Assembly (NCBI GenBank): GCA_965215825.1
Contig: CBDCEM010000003.1
Coordinates: forward strand, 5,394,001-5,458,000
Origin: JAWPMT01 sp965215825
Lineage (GTDB): Bacteria; Bacteroidota; Bacteroidia; Cytophagales; Cyclobacteriaceae
Direction of reading: 5' to 3'
Length of the DNA stretch: 64,000 nucleotides
Shown here piece by piece: positions 8,474-15,346 of this stretch. Made by a program: the position numbers and the translations under genes. The notes under the pieces were generated by a model. That model saw only the letters and a list, made by a program, of their open reading frames with translations, did no database searches and was not told where the DNA came from. How positions within the stretch are numbered: the stretch's first letter is position 1; each line of letters starts with the position of its first letter.

Positions 8474-10639
8474 TTATTCTCCTGGCTTGTAAGTGTTTTT
8501 GGCTCGGGCTTCTACATCTTCTTTGTAAAAGGCCACGTCTTTAAAAGCCCGGTCTACATATCGTTGCGCCTGGTCATCAAAATGAGGTGAGTCCGGATCT
8601 CCACTTTGCCCTCCCGCGAGCATGCTCTTGGCTTTTACCCTTTCACCAAACTCCACTACCGCTACAAAACTATTTCCGGAGGTGCCATAAAGGCGTTTCG
8701 TCCCAGGATAGGCCCTGGCCCCATAACTCGCCAATGCACCCCATCGCCCGGAAGCCATACCCACTGGCAAGCTTGGTTCGTTATCATCAAACGGTTGTCG
8801 AATTTCGCCATTCAGGCGTTGGTACCGATTGATTTCTCCCCAGGCAGTATTCCAGGAGCCAAAATCTTCGTCTAATTGTGTCAAGGCCTGTTTGAAGAAT
8901 TTGAGTCGCTCTTCATTTGGTGAGTCGGTACCAAAGTAGTTGACACGTTCCATTCTGGAAAGTCCGGGAGTTGCCGGGCCCTCTCGGTTGTAAATGGAGC
9001 CATAAAAATGCGCCAGAGACATAGGAACCGATTCCGCAGACACCTTGAAGTCCCAATCACGCAACGTGGCAATGGCCTCCTTCAATTCAGGGTCTCTGGG
9101 CCGAACCTGATCATAAGCTTCCACCAGGCCCGGAATCAATTGTTCAAACCCGGTAATGACAGGGTCATATGCTACATCAAGGAGTTTATCCAATGTGTAA
9201 CTTTCTGTATTTTCCAGTAACCTAATCGCATGTACTCCCCTAAAATTCTCAGGAGCATACGACATGTAATAAGGGTAGTCTTCCTTCTTAGGGCTATTCT
9301 CAGCAGCAGAGGTAAAAGGTGTGGAATTGCAATTTTGGATCCACCCATTCTTCGGGTTCAACAGAGTAATGGCTTCCTCTACGTCATGTAATCCTCGCCA
9401 ATCCGTATCAGGGTTCGAGCCATCCACAGGCTTTCGATAATCGAAGGTTGTATCCCGTACGGGAACAAAATTGCCATGAAAATAGGCGATGTTCCCTTCT
9501 GAATCCGCATATACGGTATTATTAGAGGAATTGGTTTTCCTATCCATCATTTTGCGAAAACCTGCATAGCCGGATTGTTTAGAACGTATAAATGATTGTT
9601 GCAATGCATCTACCGGTTCCCACATCAAAGCGGTTGCTACCCATTTATCTTCCAACTTGTGTGTAATCGGGCCATGATGTGTCCTATACATGTCGAAAGT
9701 TTTTTCCTCAAACCCTTCAGTAGTTTTATGCCGCAATGTCACTTTATTCTGCTCCACGGAACGAAGCTCTTCACCATAACGATATTGCAGGCCCTCCGGG
9801 GTTTCTGTTACCTCTTCTACAAACTCATCAATCACATCGGTATAGGTTGAGGTGTGCATCCATCCGGTATTTTCATTGAACCCCTGGTATACAAAAAACT
9901 GACCCCAGGTCACCGCACCATAGGCATTCAGTCCTTCCTCGCTTACTACATGAATCTCACCTCTAAAGAAGAAGGACGTATGCGGATTGATCAGCAACAT
10001 GGCATCTCCCGATTCCGTCAAATCACCAGAAATGGCAAAACCATTTGATCCCTGTGGTTCCAGGTAGGGGTCGACCAGTGCCAGTCCATTACCTTTCTCG
10101 TTTAATGCCAGGGACTGATCTGATTCATAGAAAGCTTTTACGCGGCGCGTAGAAACGCGTTCTATATCTCCACCGATGGACCCTTCGCTGAAATAAAAGG
10201 GCATCCACGGCTCAAATCGCGTAAGAAGCTTAGGTTTAACTTCAGGATGGGTATGCAAGTAATAATTGATCCCATCAGCAAAAGCATCACAGAGCTCCCT
10301 GAGCCATTCTGGACTATTATTGTAGTGATTAATCGCCTCGTCCTTCGTCATGAAAAGGCGGGCCCTAAGGTCGCTGTAAAGAGCTTCTTCACCTTCTACT
10401 TCCGCCAATCGTCCGATAGCCCAGATATAGTTGCGCTCTACTCGATTGAAATCATCTTCGCATTGGGCATATAGCATACCAAACACAGCATCTGCATCTG
10501 TTTTTCCATAGATATGGGGCACACCAAAATCATCTCGGATGATCGTCACATTTTGGGCTTGCTGTTCCCATGATTCGAGTTCGCTAGTTCCACATGCAGC
10601 GAGGATCGGTACAAGTAATAGCCAGGATATTCTTTTCAT
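8474..10639 (-). CDS. Penicillin acylase-family lipoprotein
   Basis: 721 residues from the ATG at 10639; a TTG one codon upstream is less likely. A lipobox (PILAAC16) anchors it to a membrane, probably on the periplasmic side. It follows the Ntn-hydrolase plan: an alpha part starting VTIIRDDFGVPHIYG, a linker, then the beta part whose catalytic N-terminal serine is S198 in QGS-NGFAISG after autocleavage. AILLINPH-type and FNENTGWMHTST segments fit the beta subunit. Family members cut amide bonds in beta-lactams, acyl-homoserine lactones or other N-acyl compounds; the true substrate cannot be told here. The TIM-barrel gene follows. Confidence 0.92.
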   Translation of the reverse strand: MKRISWLLLVPILAACGTSELESWEQQAQNVTIIRDDFGVPHIYGKTDADAVFGMLYAQCEDDFNRVERNYIWAIGRLAEVEGEEALYSDLRARLFMTKDEAINHYNNSPEWLRELCDAFADGINYYLHTHPEVKPKLLTRFEPWMPFYFSEGSIGGDIERVSTRRVKAFYESDQSLALNEKGNGLALVDPYLEPQGSNGFAISGDLTESGDAMLLINPHTSFFFRGEIHVVSEEGLNAYGAVTWGQFFVYQGFNENTGWMHTSTYTDVIDEFVEEVTETPEGLQYRYGEELRSVEQNKVTLRHKTTEGFEEKTFDMYRTHHGPITHKLEDKWVATALMWEPVDALQQSFIRSKQSGYAGFRKMMDRKTNSSNNTVYADSEGNIAYFHGNFVPVRDTTFDYRKPVDGSNPDTDWRGLHDVEEAITLLNPKNGWIQNCNSTPFTSAAENSPKKEDYPYYMSYAPENFRGVHAIRLLENTESYTLDKLLDVAYDPVITGFEQLIPGLVEAYDQVRPRDPELKEAIATLRDWDFKVSAESVPMSLAHFYGSIYNREGPATPGLSRMERVNYFGTDSPNEERLKFFKQALTQLDEDFGSWNTAWGEINRYQRLNGEIRQPFDDNEPSLPVGMASGRWGALASYGARAYPGTKRLYGTSGNSFVAVVEFGERVKAKSMLAGGQSGDPDSPHFDDQAQRYVDRAFKDVAFYKEDVEARAKNTYKPGE

Positions 10640-10841
10640 CAATTTGGTTAGGTTAATTATCCCAATTTAAGTCATGTATCACAAAATAGATAGATAATGT
10701 AAGTTGAAGCGCTTTCCTGCTATTGCGAATGGTTTATTTGAAGGCGCATTGATCTCAGGGCAAACCCTTTAAGGTCTTTTCGTTTTCAAGGCGCTTTTCA
10801 AAACCCCGAGATTACTCAACCCAACAGAAAACAATCCGTAC

Positions 10842-11213
10842 ATGATACAAGTGCGATTGAGCAAAAACATATCCAATTTCCTTGTAAAAGGGCTTTTTCT
10901 GGCGTTAATAACAACGTTTAGTCCTTTTGGAGTTTATACAACTTCGAGTAACGCACCAGCGGAACCCACAAGAACGGAATTGGTCGAAAACCATCGGCAA
11001 CAAACAAGATCAATCCGAATCTTTCATGTCAGTTCTGAATTTCGAAAATCGCCAGCAGCATATTGGGGCATTATTCAGTGGGAAACTCAGACTGTTAAGA
11101 ATACTTTTAAAAAGCTCGCCTACCCTTTCCCTATAGCGAGGAAATTTTATAGGAAAACAATCCATTCCACCTCTTCCGATGATGAACCAGTAAGCCGACT
11201 CCCCACCGCTTAA
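10842..11213 (+). CDS. Possible small exported protein, unknown
   Basis: 123 residues, with a hydrophobic N-terminus at residues 11-32 that could be a signal peptide. The mature part is basic and has no motif I know. No clear ribosome binding site is visible, and the opposite strand also has an open frame of 69 codons here, so coding is uncertain. It precedes the small membrane-protein gene at 11259 by 45 bp in the same direction. Confidence 0.4.
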   Translation: MIQVRLSKNISNFLVKGLFLALITTFSPFGVYTTSSNAPAEPTRTELVENHRQQTRSIRIFHVSSEFRKSPAAYWGIIQWETQTVKNTFKKLAYPFPIARKFYRKTIHSTSSDDEPVSRLPTA

Positions 11214-11258
11214 ACCCATGGTTCAACAGCTCTAAACAGGGCACATTTATCTTACATT

Positions 11259-11447
11259 TTGAAAAAGCTTAAGAAAGCGATGAGGGTCATCATCATGGTC
11301 CTATTCATCTTGCTGGCTGCCACCGGAGCAGGTTTCGGTGCGATCCTACCTAATACCCGAAGATACCAGGATGCGGAAGTACAAATAGAACTGGTCGAAG
11401 AAAAGGAGGAAGAAGACGAAGATCAAATGCAGGAGAATATGGAGTAA
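11259..11447 (+). CDS. Tiny membrane protein with acidic tail
   Basis: 62 residues from a TTG start, or 55 from the ATG at 11280. A basic N-terminus (KKLKKAMR) leads into one membrane helix (about residues 10-29), then a short linker with PNTRRYQDAE and a glutamate/aspartate-rich end. The clear positive-inside pattern and acidic tail support a real protein with its tail outside the cytoplasm. I cannot name the family or a partner. Confidence 0.6.
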   Translation: MKKLKKAMRVIIMVLFILLAATGAGFGAILPNTRRYQDAEVQIELVEEKEEEDEDQMQENME

Positions 11448-11550
11448 AGGTATGGCTGGTGTATTTCATGGATATCCTTACTTATCCGCGCGGATTGCAA
11501 AATGCGTATTAGCGGTTATCGATTGGTTTATAATTCAGGTTGTCAATTCC

Positions 11551-11593
11551 GGGCTACAAGCCCCATTCTAAGCGTAGATTGCATCTACGTCTT
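11551..11593. repeat. Hairpins at the 3' side of the REP-type transposase
   Basis: Two stem-loops stand side by side: GGGCT-ACA-AGCCC (11551-11563) and CGTAGAT-TGC-ATCTACG (11573-11589). They directly abut the end of the transposase gene. The second shares its CGTAG stem with the hairpin on the other side of the gene, as expected for REP-like sequences bound by this transposase class. Confidence 0.6.
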
Positions 11594-12155
11594 TCATATC
11601 ATTTCTATTTCCAATAGATTAATCATACCCGCATAGTTTCGGGCGCTACTGTACAAGTAATGTTCGGCTTCTTCTACCCAACCGGCTCGAACCGGGTTTT
11701 GGTGAATGTAATTCAATTTGCTGTCAATCATTTCATTGGTGTCCAATTGAACAGCATGGTTCTCATGTGTCCAAAATTGTCTCTCTCCTGATCGTCTATT
11801 GTGTTTGGCATGATATGCAAATACTATCTGCATCCACTGGAACGCCAGTCCGATCTCTCCGACTTTCCTCCTTGCTCATTTCAATTGACTTGATGATCTC
11901 TCGCGATGTAAATCTCTTGAAATCTCTAATCGTATCTGACAGAGAATCATTGTCACTTCTCAATATCAAATGGAGATGGTTCGTCATGACTACATATCCA
12001 TAGATGATCAGAGCTTTATTGATCTGGCAGAACTTCAGGCTCTCTAAAATTAGATCTCTATAAATCTTACGACTGAATATGTCTACCCAGCCAACGACCT
12101 GAAAGGTTACAAAATAGATGGCGGACTGGTCCTTGATTTGATAGCTGTCTGGCAT
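11594..12155 (-). pseudogene. REP-associated tyrosine (Y1) transposase, frameshifted
   Basis: Two overlapping frames together make one IS200-like REP-associated transposase of about 180 residues. The first part starts at the ATG at 12155 (MPDSYQIKDQ), and holds IYFVTFQVV and the HUH motif MTNHLHLILR. The second holds FWTHENHAVQ and YIHQNPVRAGW with the likely nucleophile Tyr, then YLYSSARNYAG. The frame breaks after EESRRD at 11853. Exactly 16 bases (11837-11852), forming most of a palindrome, separate Asp from the Trp codon; removing them restores the conserved RRDW junction. Such transposases nick hairpin DNA as single strands. It is probably inactive unless frameshifting rescues it. Confidence 0.85.
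11836..11852. repeat. Palindromic 16-bp insertion in the transposase gene
   Basis: ACTGG-AACG-CCAGT (11836-11849) is a perfect 5-bp stem with a 4-base loop. Bases 11837-11852 are extra compared with the frame of the transposase family and shift it by one base. Confidence 0.65.
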
Positions 12156-12222
12156 AATGTTGTTTGTTGTTTTGTAATGGCAAGATACTACTATTGACGT
12201 GCTCGGATAGCAGAAAATATAA

Positions 12223-12245
12223 GAGCGTAGGAACATCCTACGCTC
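12223..12245. repeat. REP-like hairpin upstream of the transposase
   Basis: A perfect 10-bp stem, GAGCGTAGGA (12223-12232) and TCCTACGCTC (12236-12245), with an ACA loop. It lies 68 bp upstream of the transposase start. Its core GGAACATCCTA recurs in the hairpin at 12772-12794. Confidence 0.75.
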
Positions 12246-12334
12246 AGTGATTCATTTTTTACAAACTACGCTTAGTTGGGGCATATCTTATTTGCCACGA
12301 TGCCATGATTAAGTCTGTAAAACTCGGAGGCATT

Positions 12335-12463
12335 TAAAAAGCCCTTCACATTTCTGCAAAGGGCCGGGCCACGTAGGCTTCTTATTCTTTCTGCCAAGTC
12401 TCAGACTTGATTTTTATTCTTAGGACTTAAGTCCCCTTTCAGAAGACTTAAGCCAGAAAGGGG
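12335..12463 (-). repeat. 129-bp structured repeat, copy 1
   Basis: This block matches 14473-14601 with only about two mismatches. Read on the minus strand it opens with a hairpin whose feet are CCCCTTTC and GAAAGGGG, followed by the palindrome GGACTTAAGTCC, then CAAGTC-TGA-GACTTG, and ends with a rho-independent terminator. The left edge joins an RHS remnant exactly at the CCCC foot of the hairpin. Confidence 0.9.
12336..12364 (-). terminator. Rho-independent terminator inside repeat copy 1
   Basis: On the minus strand GCCCTT and AAGGGC pair around a 12-nt loop and are followed by five T (12336-12340). The same structure appears in repeat copy 2, and a relative follows the putative RHS immunity gene at 15306. 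Confidence 0.75.
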
Positions 12464-12711
12464 GGTCAGACCTTTGTTATCATCTTTGGTGATCTTGCCA
12501 TTGGAAGCCTCTACAAAGCCTTCACCAGTATCCAAAGCAGCATCTCCAGCACTGGTTATACGATTACCGAAATGACTAAAACTCAGATCATCAATCAAGG
12601 TGCCATGATGATGACGTTTCAGGCTTTTGATATTCCCGTTCAGATCAGGTCTACATTCAAAAAGCGACCTAATGCCAGGTCATAAAACCTCGCCTGTAAG
12701 TCATACCATTT
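12464..12711 (-). pseudogene. Scrambled RHS-core fragments
   Basis: Two pieces of an RHS gene are joined in the wrong order. Minus-strand bases 12711-12649 encode KWYDLQARFYDLALGRFLNVD, the end of the RHS core, matching WYDYQARFYDPSLGRFLNVD of the intact gene at 15973. Bases 12646-12464 encode DLNGNIKSLKRHHHG, IDDLSFSHFGNRITSAGDAA and ITKDDNKGLT, which lie about 200 residues earlier in the intact protein. Thirteen residues are missing between two short direct repeats. The fragment then runs into the 129-bp repeat. It looks like debris from an older RHS tip. Confidence 0.85.
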
Positions 12712-12743
12712 CATTTTATTATTCCAGGCTTTAAGCCTTTTCA

Positions 12744-12794
12744 ACCTGCCTGTCGGCAGACAGGTACCCCTCACTCGGAACATCCTAGCGAGTG
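12744..12794. repeat. Two hairpins between toxin and RHS remnants
   Basis: ACCTG-C-CTG/CAG-A-CAGGT (12744-12765) and CACTCG/CGAGTG (12772-12794) form stem-loops. The second contains GGAACATCCTA, identical to the middle of the transposase-flanking hairpin at 12223-12245, so it may be a relative of it. Confidence 0.55.
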
Positions 12795-12822
12795 CCCAAG
12801 GGCAAATTAAGCAAAGGTATAA

Positions 12823-13112
12823 TCGTCTTTTCGCCGGGTCTTGTCGATTATCGAACAATGTGATCAACTCTATTTTCTTTCTTGATTCGATAATAAAGAC
12901 TAGTTTGCTTGCTGAGCACACACCTTCTCACTTGTTTCTTTATACCTGACGATGGAAAGACTTCCGGTCTTTCAGCGATTAGTTCAAGGACTGATTGAAA
13001 TCGATCATTAGACTTCTGAATAGTCCTTTCCCCCCATTTGTTTTGTAGATAAATCCAATAAGTTTAAGTAATCTTGTCGGGAACGAGGTGACCTTTCGAT
13101 TGGTTTACTCAC
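12823..13112 (-). pseudogene. RelE/ParE-family toxin, two frameshifts
   Basis: A GTG at 13112 overlaps the stop codon of the antitoxin at 13109. The first frame gives SPRSRQDYLNLLDLSTKQMGG; a shift near 13020 continues as DRFQSVLELIAERPEVFPSSG and CVLSKQTSLYYRIKKE; a second shift in an A-rich stretch near 12875 continues as IELITLFDNRQDPAKRR. Joined, these make a complete ParE-like toxin of about 95 residues: SPRSRQDY at the start, the IAERPEVFPSSG turn, and a FDNRQDP end. The gene is therefore a recent wreck of a ParE toxin, lying next to an intact antitoxin. Confidence 0.8.
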
Positions 13113-13342
13113 AGATTGTACTTTGCTCGAACTTCTTTCATGACCTGCTCATGTGACATACCTTCTCCTTTATCAAGCTGAGTTAAACCTTCATCAATTG
13201 CTGCTTGTTCTTTTTCATTAATCTCGTCCCACCAATCAACTTCTTTGGATTTCTTTAGAGAGATAAACTCTTTGAGAGTCTTAGGATCATTTAATCCTGC
13301 TAACCACTCCAATAAACTTAATTGTTCCGCTTGTAGATCCAT
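13109..13342 (-). CDS. Antitoxin-like protein (orphaned)
   Basis: 77 residues, starting MDLQAEQLSLLEWLAGLND, with WWDEINEKEQAAIDEGLTQLD and an end SHEQVMKEVRAKY. This is the small antitoxin type that precedes RelE/ParE toxins in Bacteroidota; the C-terminal part would wrap the toxin. It closely resembles the antitoxin at 14729. Its toxin partner downstream is broken by two frameshifts, so it survives alone. It probably still autoregulates or could neutralise a related toxin, which is inference. Confidence 0.8.
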   Translation of the reverse strand: MDLQAEQLSLLEWLAGLNDPKTLKEFISLKKSKEVDWWDEINEKEQAAIDEGLTQLDKGEGMSHEQVMKEVRAKYNL

Positions 13343-13446
13343 GACAAACTTCTTTCCTACAAAATAACGATTTATCCCTGGCTTTTAATCTGATACAGTT
13401 GATTGATTTTATATCAATAATAGAAATAGTTCTAAATACGGTTTAA

Positions 13447-13489
13447 CCGCTCCGAGATAGCACGAAGGGCGTGCCGCCCTAGCGGCAAA
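13447..13489. repeat. Repeat block R, short copy
   Basis: About 43 bp beginning CCGCTCCGAGATAGCACGA and ending near AGCGGCAAA match the start of the larger copies at 14132 and 15042. It ends at the stop codon of the RelE/ParE toxin at 13491. Confidence 0.8.
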
Positions 13490-13490
13490 A

Positions 13491-13796
13491 CTACTTCAGC
13501 TTTTTAGGATGCTGTCGCGTATCAAATACCCTGATGATGAAAATAGATTGCTTTTCGACTCTATAAATTATTTTATGATGACCGCTAATTAAATATCGAT
13601 GTTCTTTCTTCCGATGAGCAAGACTTAATTCTATTGGCCCTGATTCAGGGAACTGATGTAATTGCTCAGCCCTACTCAAAATATCAGTAATTGTTTGATT
13701 CGCAGTTTGAGTAGAAAATTCTCCTAGGAAATCATGTGCTTTGTCTAAATCCTTCAATGATCTGGCAGACCAGATCACCTTATAATCAGGCATCAA
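13491..13796 (-). CDS. RelE/ParE-family toxin
   Basis: 101 residues, full length for the family. It begins MPDYKVIWSARSLKDLDKAHDF and has LHQFPESGP, a basic RKKEHRYLISG strand and IIYRVEKQSIFIIRVFDTRQ, the usual beta-sheet core with a C-terminal FDTRQHP. Relatives either cut mRNA on the ribosome or poison gyrase; the sequence alone does not decide. It overlaps its antitoxin gene by 11 bp. This is the only intact toxin-antitoxin pair in the region. Confidence 0.9.
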   Translation of the reverse strand: MMPDYKVIWSARSLKDLDKAHDFLGEFSTQTANQTITDILSRAEQLHQFPESGPIELSLAHRKKEHRYLISGHHKIIYRVEKQSIFIIRVFDTRQHPKKLK

Positions 13797-14034
13797 GTTT
13801 TTGCTTGAAGTGTGAAATTACTTCTTTATGACTGAAGACCTTTCCTGAAGAAATATCACGTTCACCTTCTTCAATCATGGACTTATATGCAGTTTGATTC
13901 AATGCCTGGCCACTTGTACTAAAAGCAACTGACTGATTAGATAATAATGTGTAAACCGCTTCCAACACTTTATTATCTCCTATCTGATCAATCATTTGAT
14001 GTAACTCTACTTTGATATCAGCCATTTTCTTCAT
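13786..14034 (-). CDS. Antitoxin partner of the RelE/ParE toxin
   Basis: 82 residues; an ATG at 14022 (MADIKVELH) is a possible alternative start. It has MIDQIGDNKVLEAVYTLL, then YKSMIEEGERDISSGKVFSHKE, the signature end of small Bacteroidota antitoxins in which the C-terminal part binds the toxin. It precedes and overlaps the toxin gene, the usual order. It differs in sequence from the antitoxins at 13109 and 14729, so the module came separately. Confidence 0.85.
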   Translation of the reverse strand: MKKMADIKVELHQMIDQIGDNKVLEAVYTLLSNQSVAFSTSGQALNQTAYKSMIEEGERDISSGKVFSHKEVISHFKQKLDA

Positions 14035-14131
14035 GATTTACTTACAAAGTAACAATTATTAGGCCTTTTCACTCCATCGGATTAACAGAATTAATGCCCT
14101 ATACTCAAAAATCTGCATGAACAAGTTTTCA

Positions 14132-14409
14132 CCACTCCAAGATAGCACGAGGAGCATGCCGCCAAAAGCAGCAAACGGGTATCATTTCCCAGAAAAAATT
14201 TTGCTTCGGTCGATGTTTCCGGAAGTCAGTGAACTACTTCTTTAACTCTGATTATCTGTTTGTTTAGTGGTTCATTTCCATAATGAACTACTACTGAACC
14301 GCTGTGAACTTCTTGCTGTTTCTGGTCTAAATAGACAAAAAATCGACTCAGAAACGTAATGTACAATCAAAATCTACTATGAACAAAAAGCCCCACATCT
14401 CTGCAGGCC
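14132..14409. repeat. Repeat block R, copy 2
   Basis: About 280 bp similar to 15042-15332. Shared landmarks are GATAGCACGAGGAGC, CAGAAAAAATTTTGCTTCGG, an inverted repeat TAGTGGTTCAT/ATGAACTACTA (about 14264-14292), GAACCGCTGTGAACTTCTTG, and a decayed terminator at the end. In copy 3 the matching terminator belongs to the RHS immunity gene, so this copy may mark the end of a lost RHS cassette. Confidence 0.85.
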
Positions 14410-14472
14410 TTTCGCTTTGCCATGCTCGATGCCTTTCTGCTTAAATCCAATATCACTGACAATCTAGCGCAA

Positions 14473-14601
14473 TAAAAAGCCCTTCACATTTCTGCAAAGG
14501 GCCGGGCCACGTAGGCTTCTTATCCTTTCTACCAAGTCTCAGACTTGATTTTTATTCTTAGGACTTAAGTCCCCTTTCAGAAGACTTAAGCCAGAAAGGG
14601 G
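14473..14601 (-). repeat. 129-bp structured repeat, copy 2
   Basis: Same as 12335-12463. Here its hairpin foot cuts off a ParE-like toxin gene after about 46 codons. It ends, like copy 1, just after a terminator T-run (terminator at 14474-14502). Confidence 0.9.
14474..14502 (-). terminator. Rho-independent terminator inside repeat copy 2
   Basis: Identical to the structure at 12336-12364: a GCCCTT/AAGGGC stem with a following T-run on the minus strand. Confidence 0.75.
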
Positions 14602-14738
14602 CGAATTAACTCAAAAAATTCATGAGATTCACGAATAAATTTTTGAATTTCTTTCTCCGTGAAATGGGTTTCTAAATATTGAACGATCGTCGCATAACCT
14701 ACTTCTGCACGTTTTGTCCAAACAATCTCTAAAGCCAT
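14586..14738 (-). pseudogene. ParE-like toxin truncated by the 129-bp repeat
   Basis: From the ATG at 14738 the frame reads MALEIVWTKRAEVGYATI, then YLETHFTEKEI and SHEFFELIRP before entering the repeat at 14601 and stopping at 14586. About 46 codons are native, which is the N-terminal half of a ParE/RelE-type toxin; the C-terminal half with the active-site strand is gone. The start overlaps the end of the antitoxin gene at 14729 by 10 bases, as in working pairs. Confidence 0.8.
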
Positions 14739-14956
14739 TTCTTGTACTTTGCCATTACCTTTTCATGAGGTAACACTTCTCCTCTATCAGCTTGAGCAAG
14801 ACCTTCTTCTATTTCTACCTGCTCTTCAGCACTAATTTCGTCCCACCAATCCATTTCCTTTTGTTTCTTCAAAGCAATGAATTCATTCAGTGTTCTTGTA
14901 TCATTTAGACCAGCAAGCCATTCGATTAATCGTATTTTCTCTGCCTGAATATCCAT
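14729..14956 (-). CDS. Antitoxin-like protein (orphaned)
   Basis: 75 residues from the ATG at 14956 (MDIQAEKIRLIEWLAGLND); the open frame goes back to 14992, but the paralogue at 13109 starts at the equivalent MDLQAEQ. WWDEISAEEQVEIEEGLAQAD and the end HEKVMAKYKKWL match the same family. Its toxin is cut off by the 129-bp repeat. The two orphan antitoxins are close paralogues, suggesting the module was duplicated along with the flanking repeats. Confidence 0.8.
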   Translation of the reverse strand: MDIQAEKIRLIEWLAGLNDTRTLNEFIALKKQKEMDWWDEISAEEQVEIEEGLAQADRGEVLPHEKVMAKYKKWL

Positions 14957-15041
14957 ACCATTCACCTTTCGTACAAAGTAACGATTTCTCAACTTATTTC
15001 ATGCATTATCCGAAAGGATCATATTGATAAACTCCCATTTC

Positions 15042-15305
15042 ACCGCTCCGAGATAGTACGAGGAGCGTGCCGCCCAAAGCGGCAAACGGGTATCACTTCC
15101 CAGAAAAAATTTTGCTTCGGTCGATGTTTCCGAAAATCAGTGAACCACTTCGATTTTATGTGTTTCTAGCTTCTAGAGGCCGATAAGTGGTTCATTTTTA
15201 CTAGTGAACTACTTATGAACCGCTGTGAACTTCTTGCTGTTTTTGGTTGAAAAGGATGATAATTTGGATCAGAACAGTAATGTACAGTCAATATCTAGGA
15301 TAAAC
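15042..15305. repeat. Repeat block R, copy 3
   Basis: About 265 bp of the same block as at 14132, here directly downstream of the immunity gene and its terminator. It contains the inverted repeat AAGTGGTTCA/TGAACTACTT (about 15185-15214). No gene is visible in it. Confidence 0.85.
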
Positions 15306-15332
15306 AAAAGCCCTCACATCTCTGCAAGGGCT
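15306..15332 (-). terminator. Terminator of the RHS operon
   Basis: On the minus strand AGCCCT (15332-15327) pairs with AGGGCT (15314-15309) and is followed by TTTTG. It lies 14 bp after the immunity-gene stop codon. Confidence 0.8.
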
Positions 15333-15346
15333 GTCTTAAAATGTTG

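Noticed and set aside
8587..8875. Plus-strand frames opposite the penicillin acylase gene
   Set aside because: They are shadows of conserved acylase coding sequence, and two of them overlap each other.
11010..11219. Minus-strand frame opposite the possible exported protein at 10842
   Set aside because: No motif or signal; the plus frame has a plausible signal peptide. Neither is certain.
12335..12463. Remains of a full insertion sequence
   Set aside because: The unit carries no transposase code and no terminal inverted repeats of DDE type; a hairpin-ended non-coding unit fits better.
12335..14601. CRISPR array or tandem repeats in the repeat-rich region
   Set aside because: The repeats are long, few and irregularly spaced, with genes between them; no short regularly spaced units and no cas genes.
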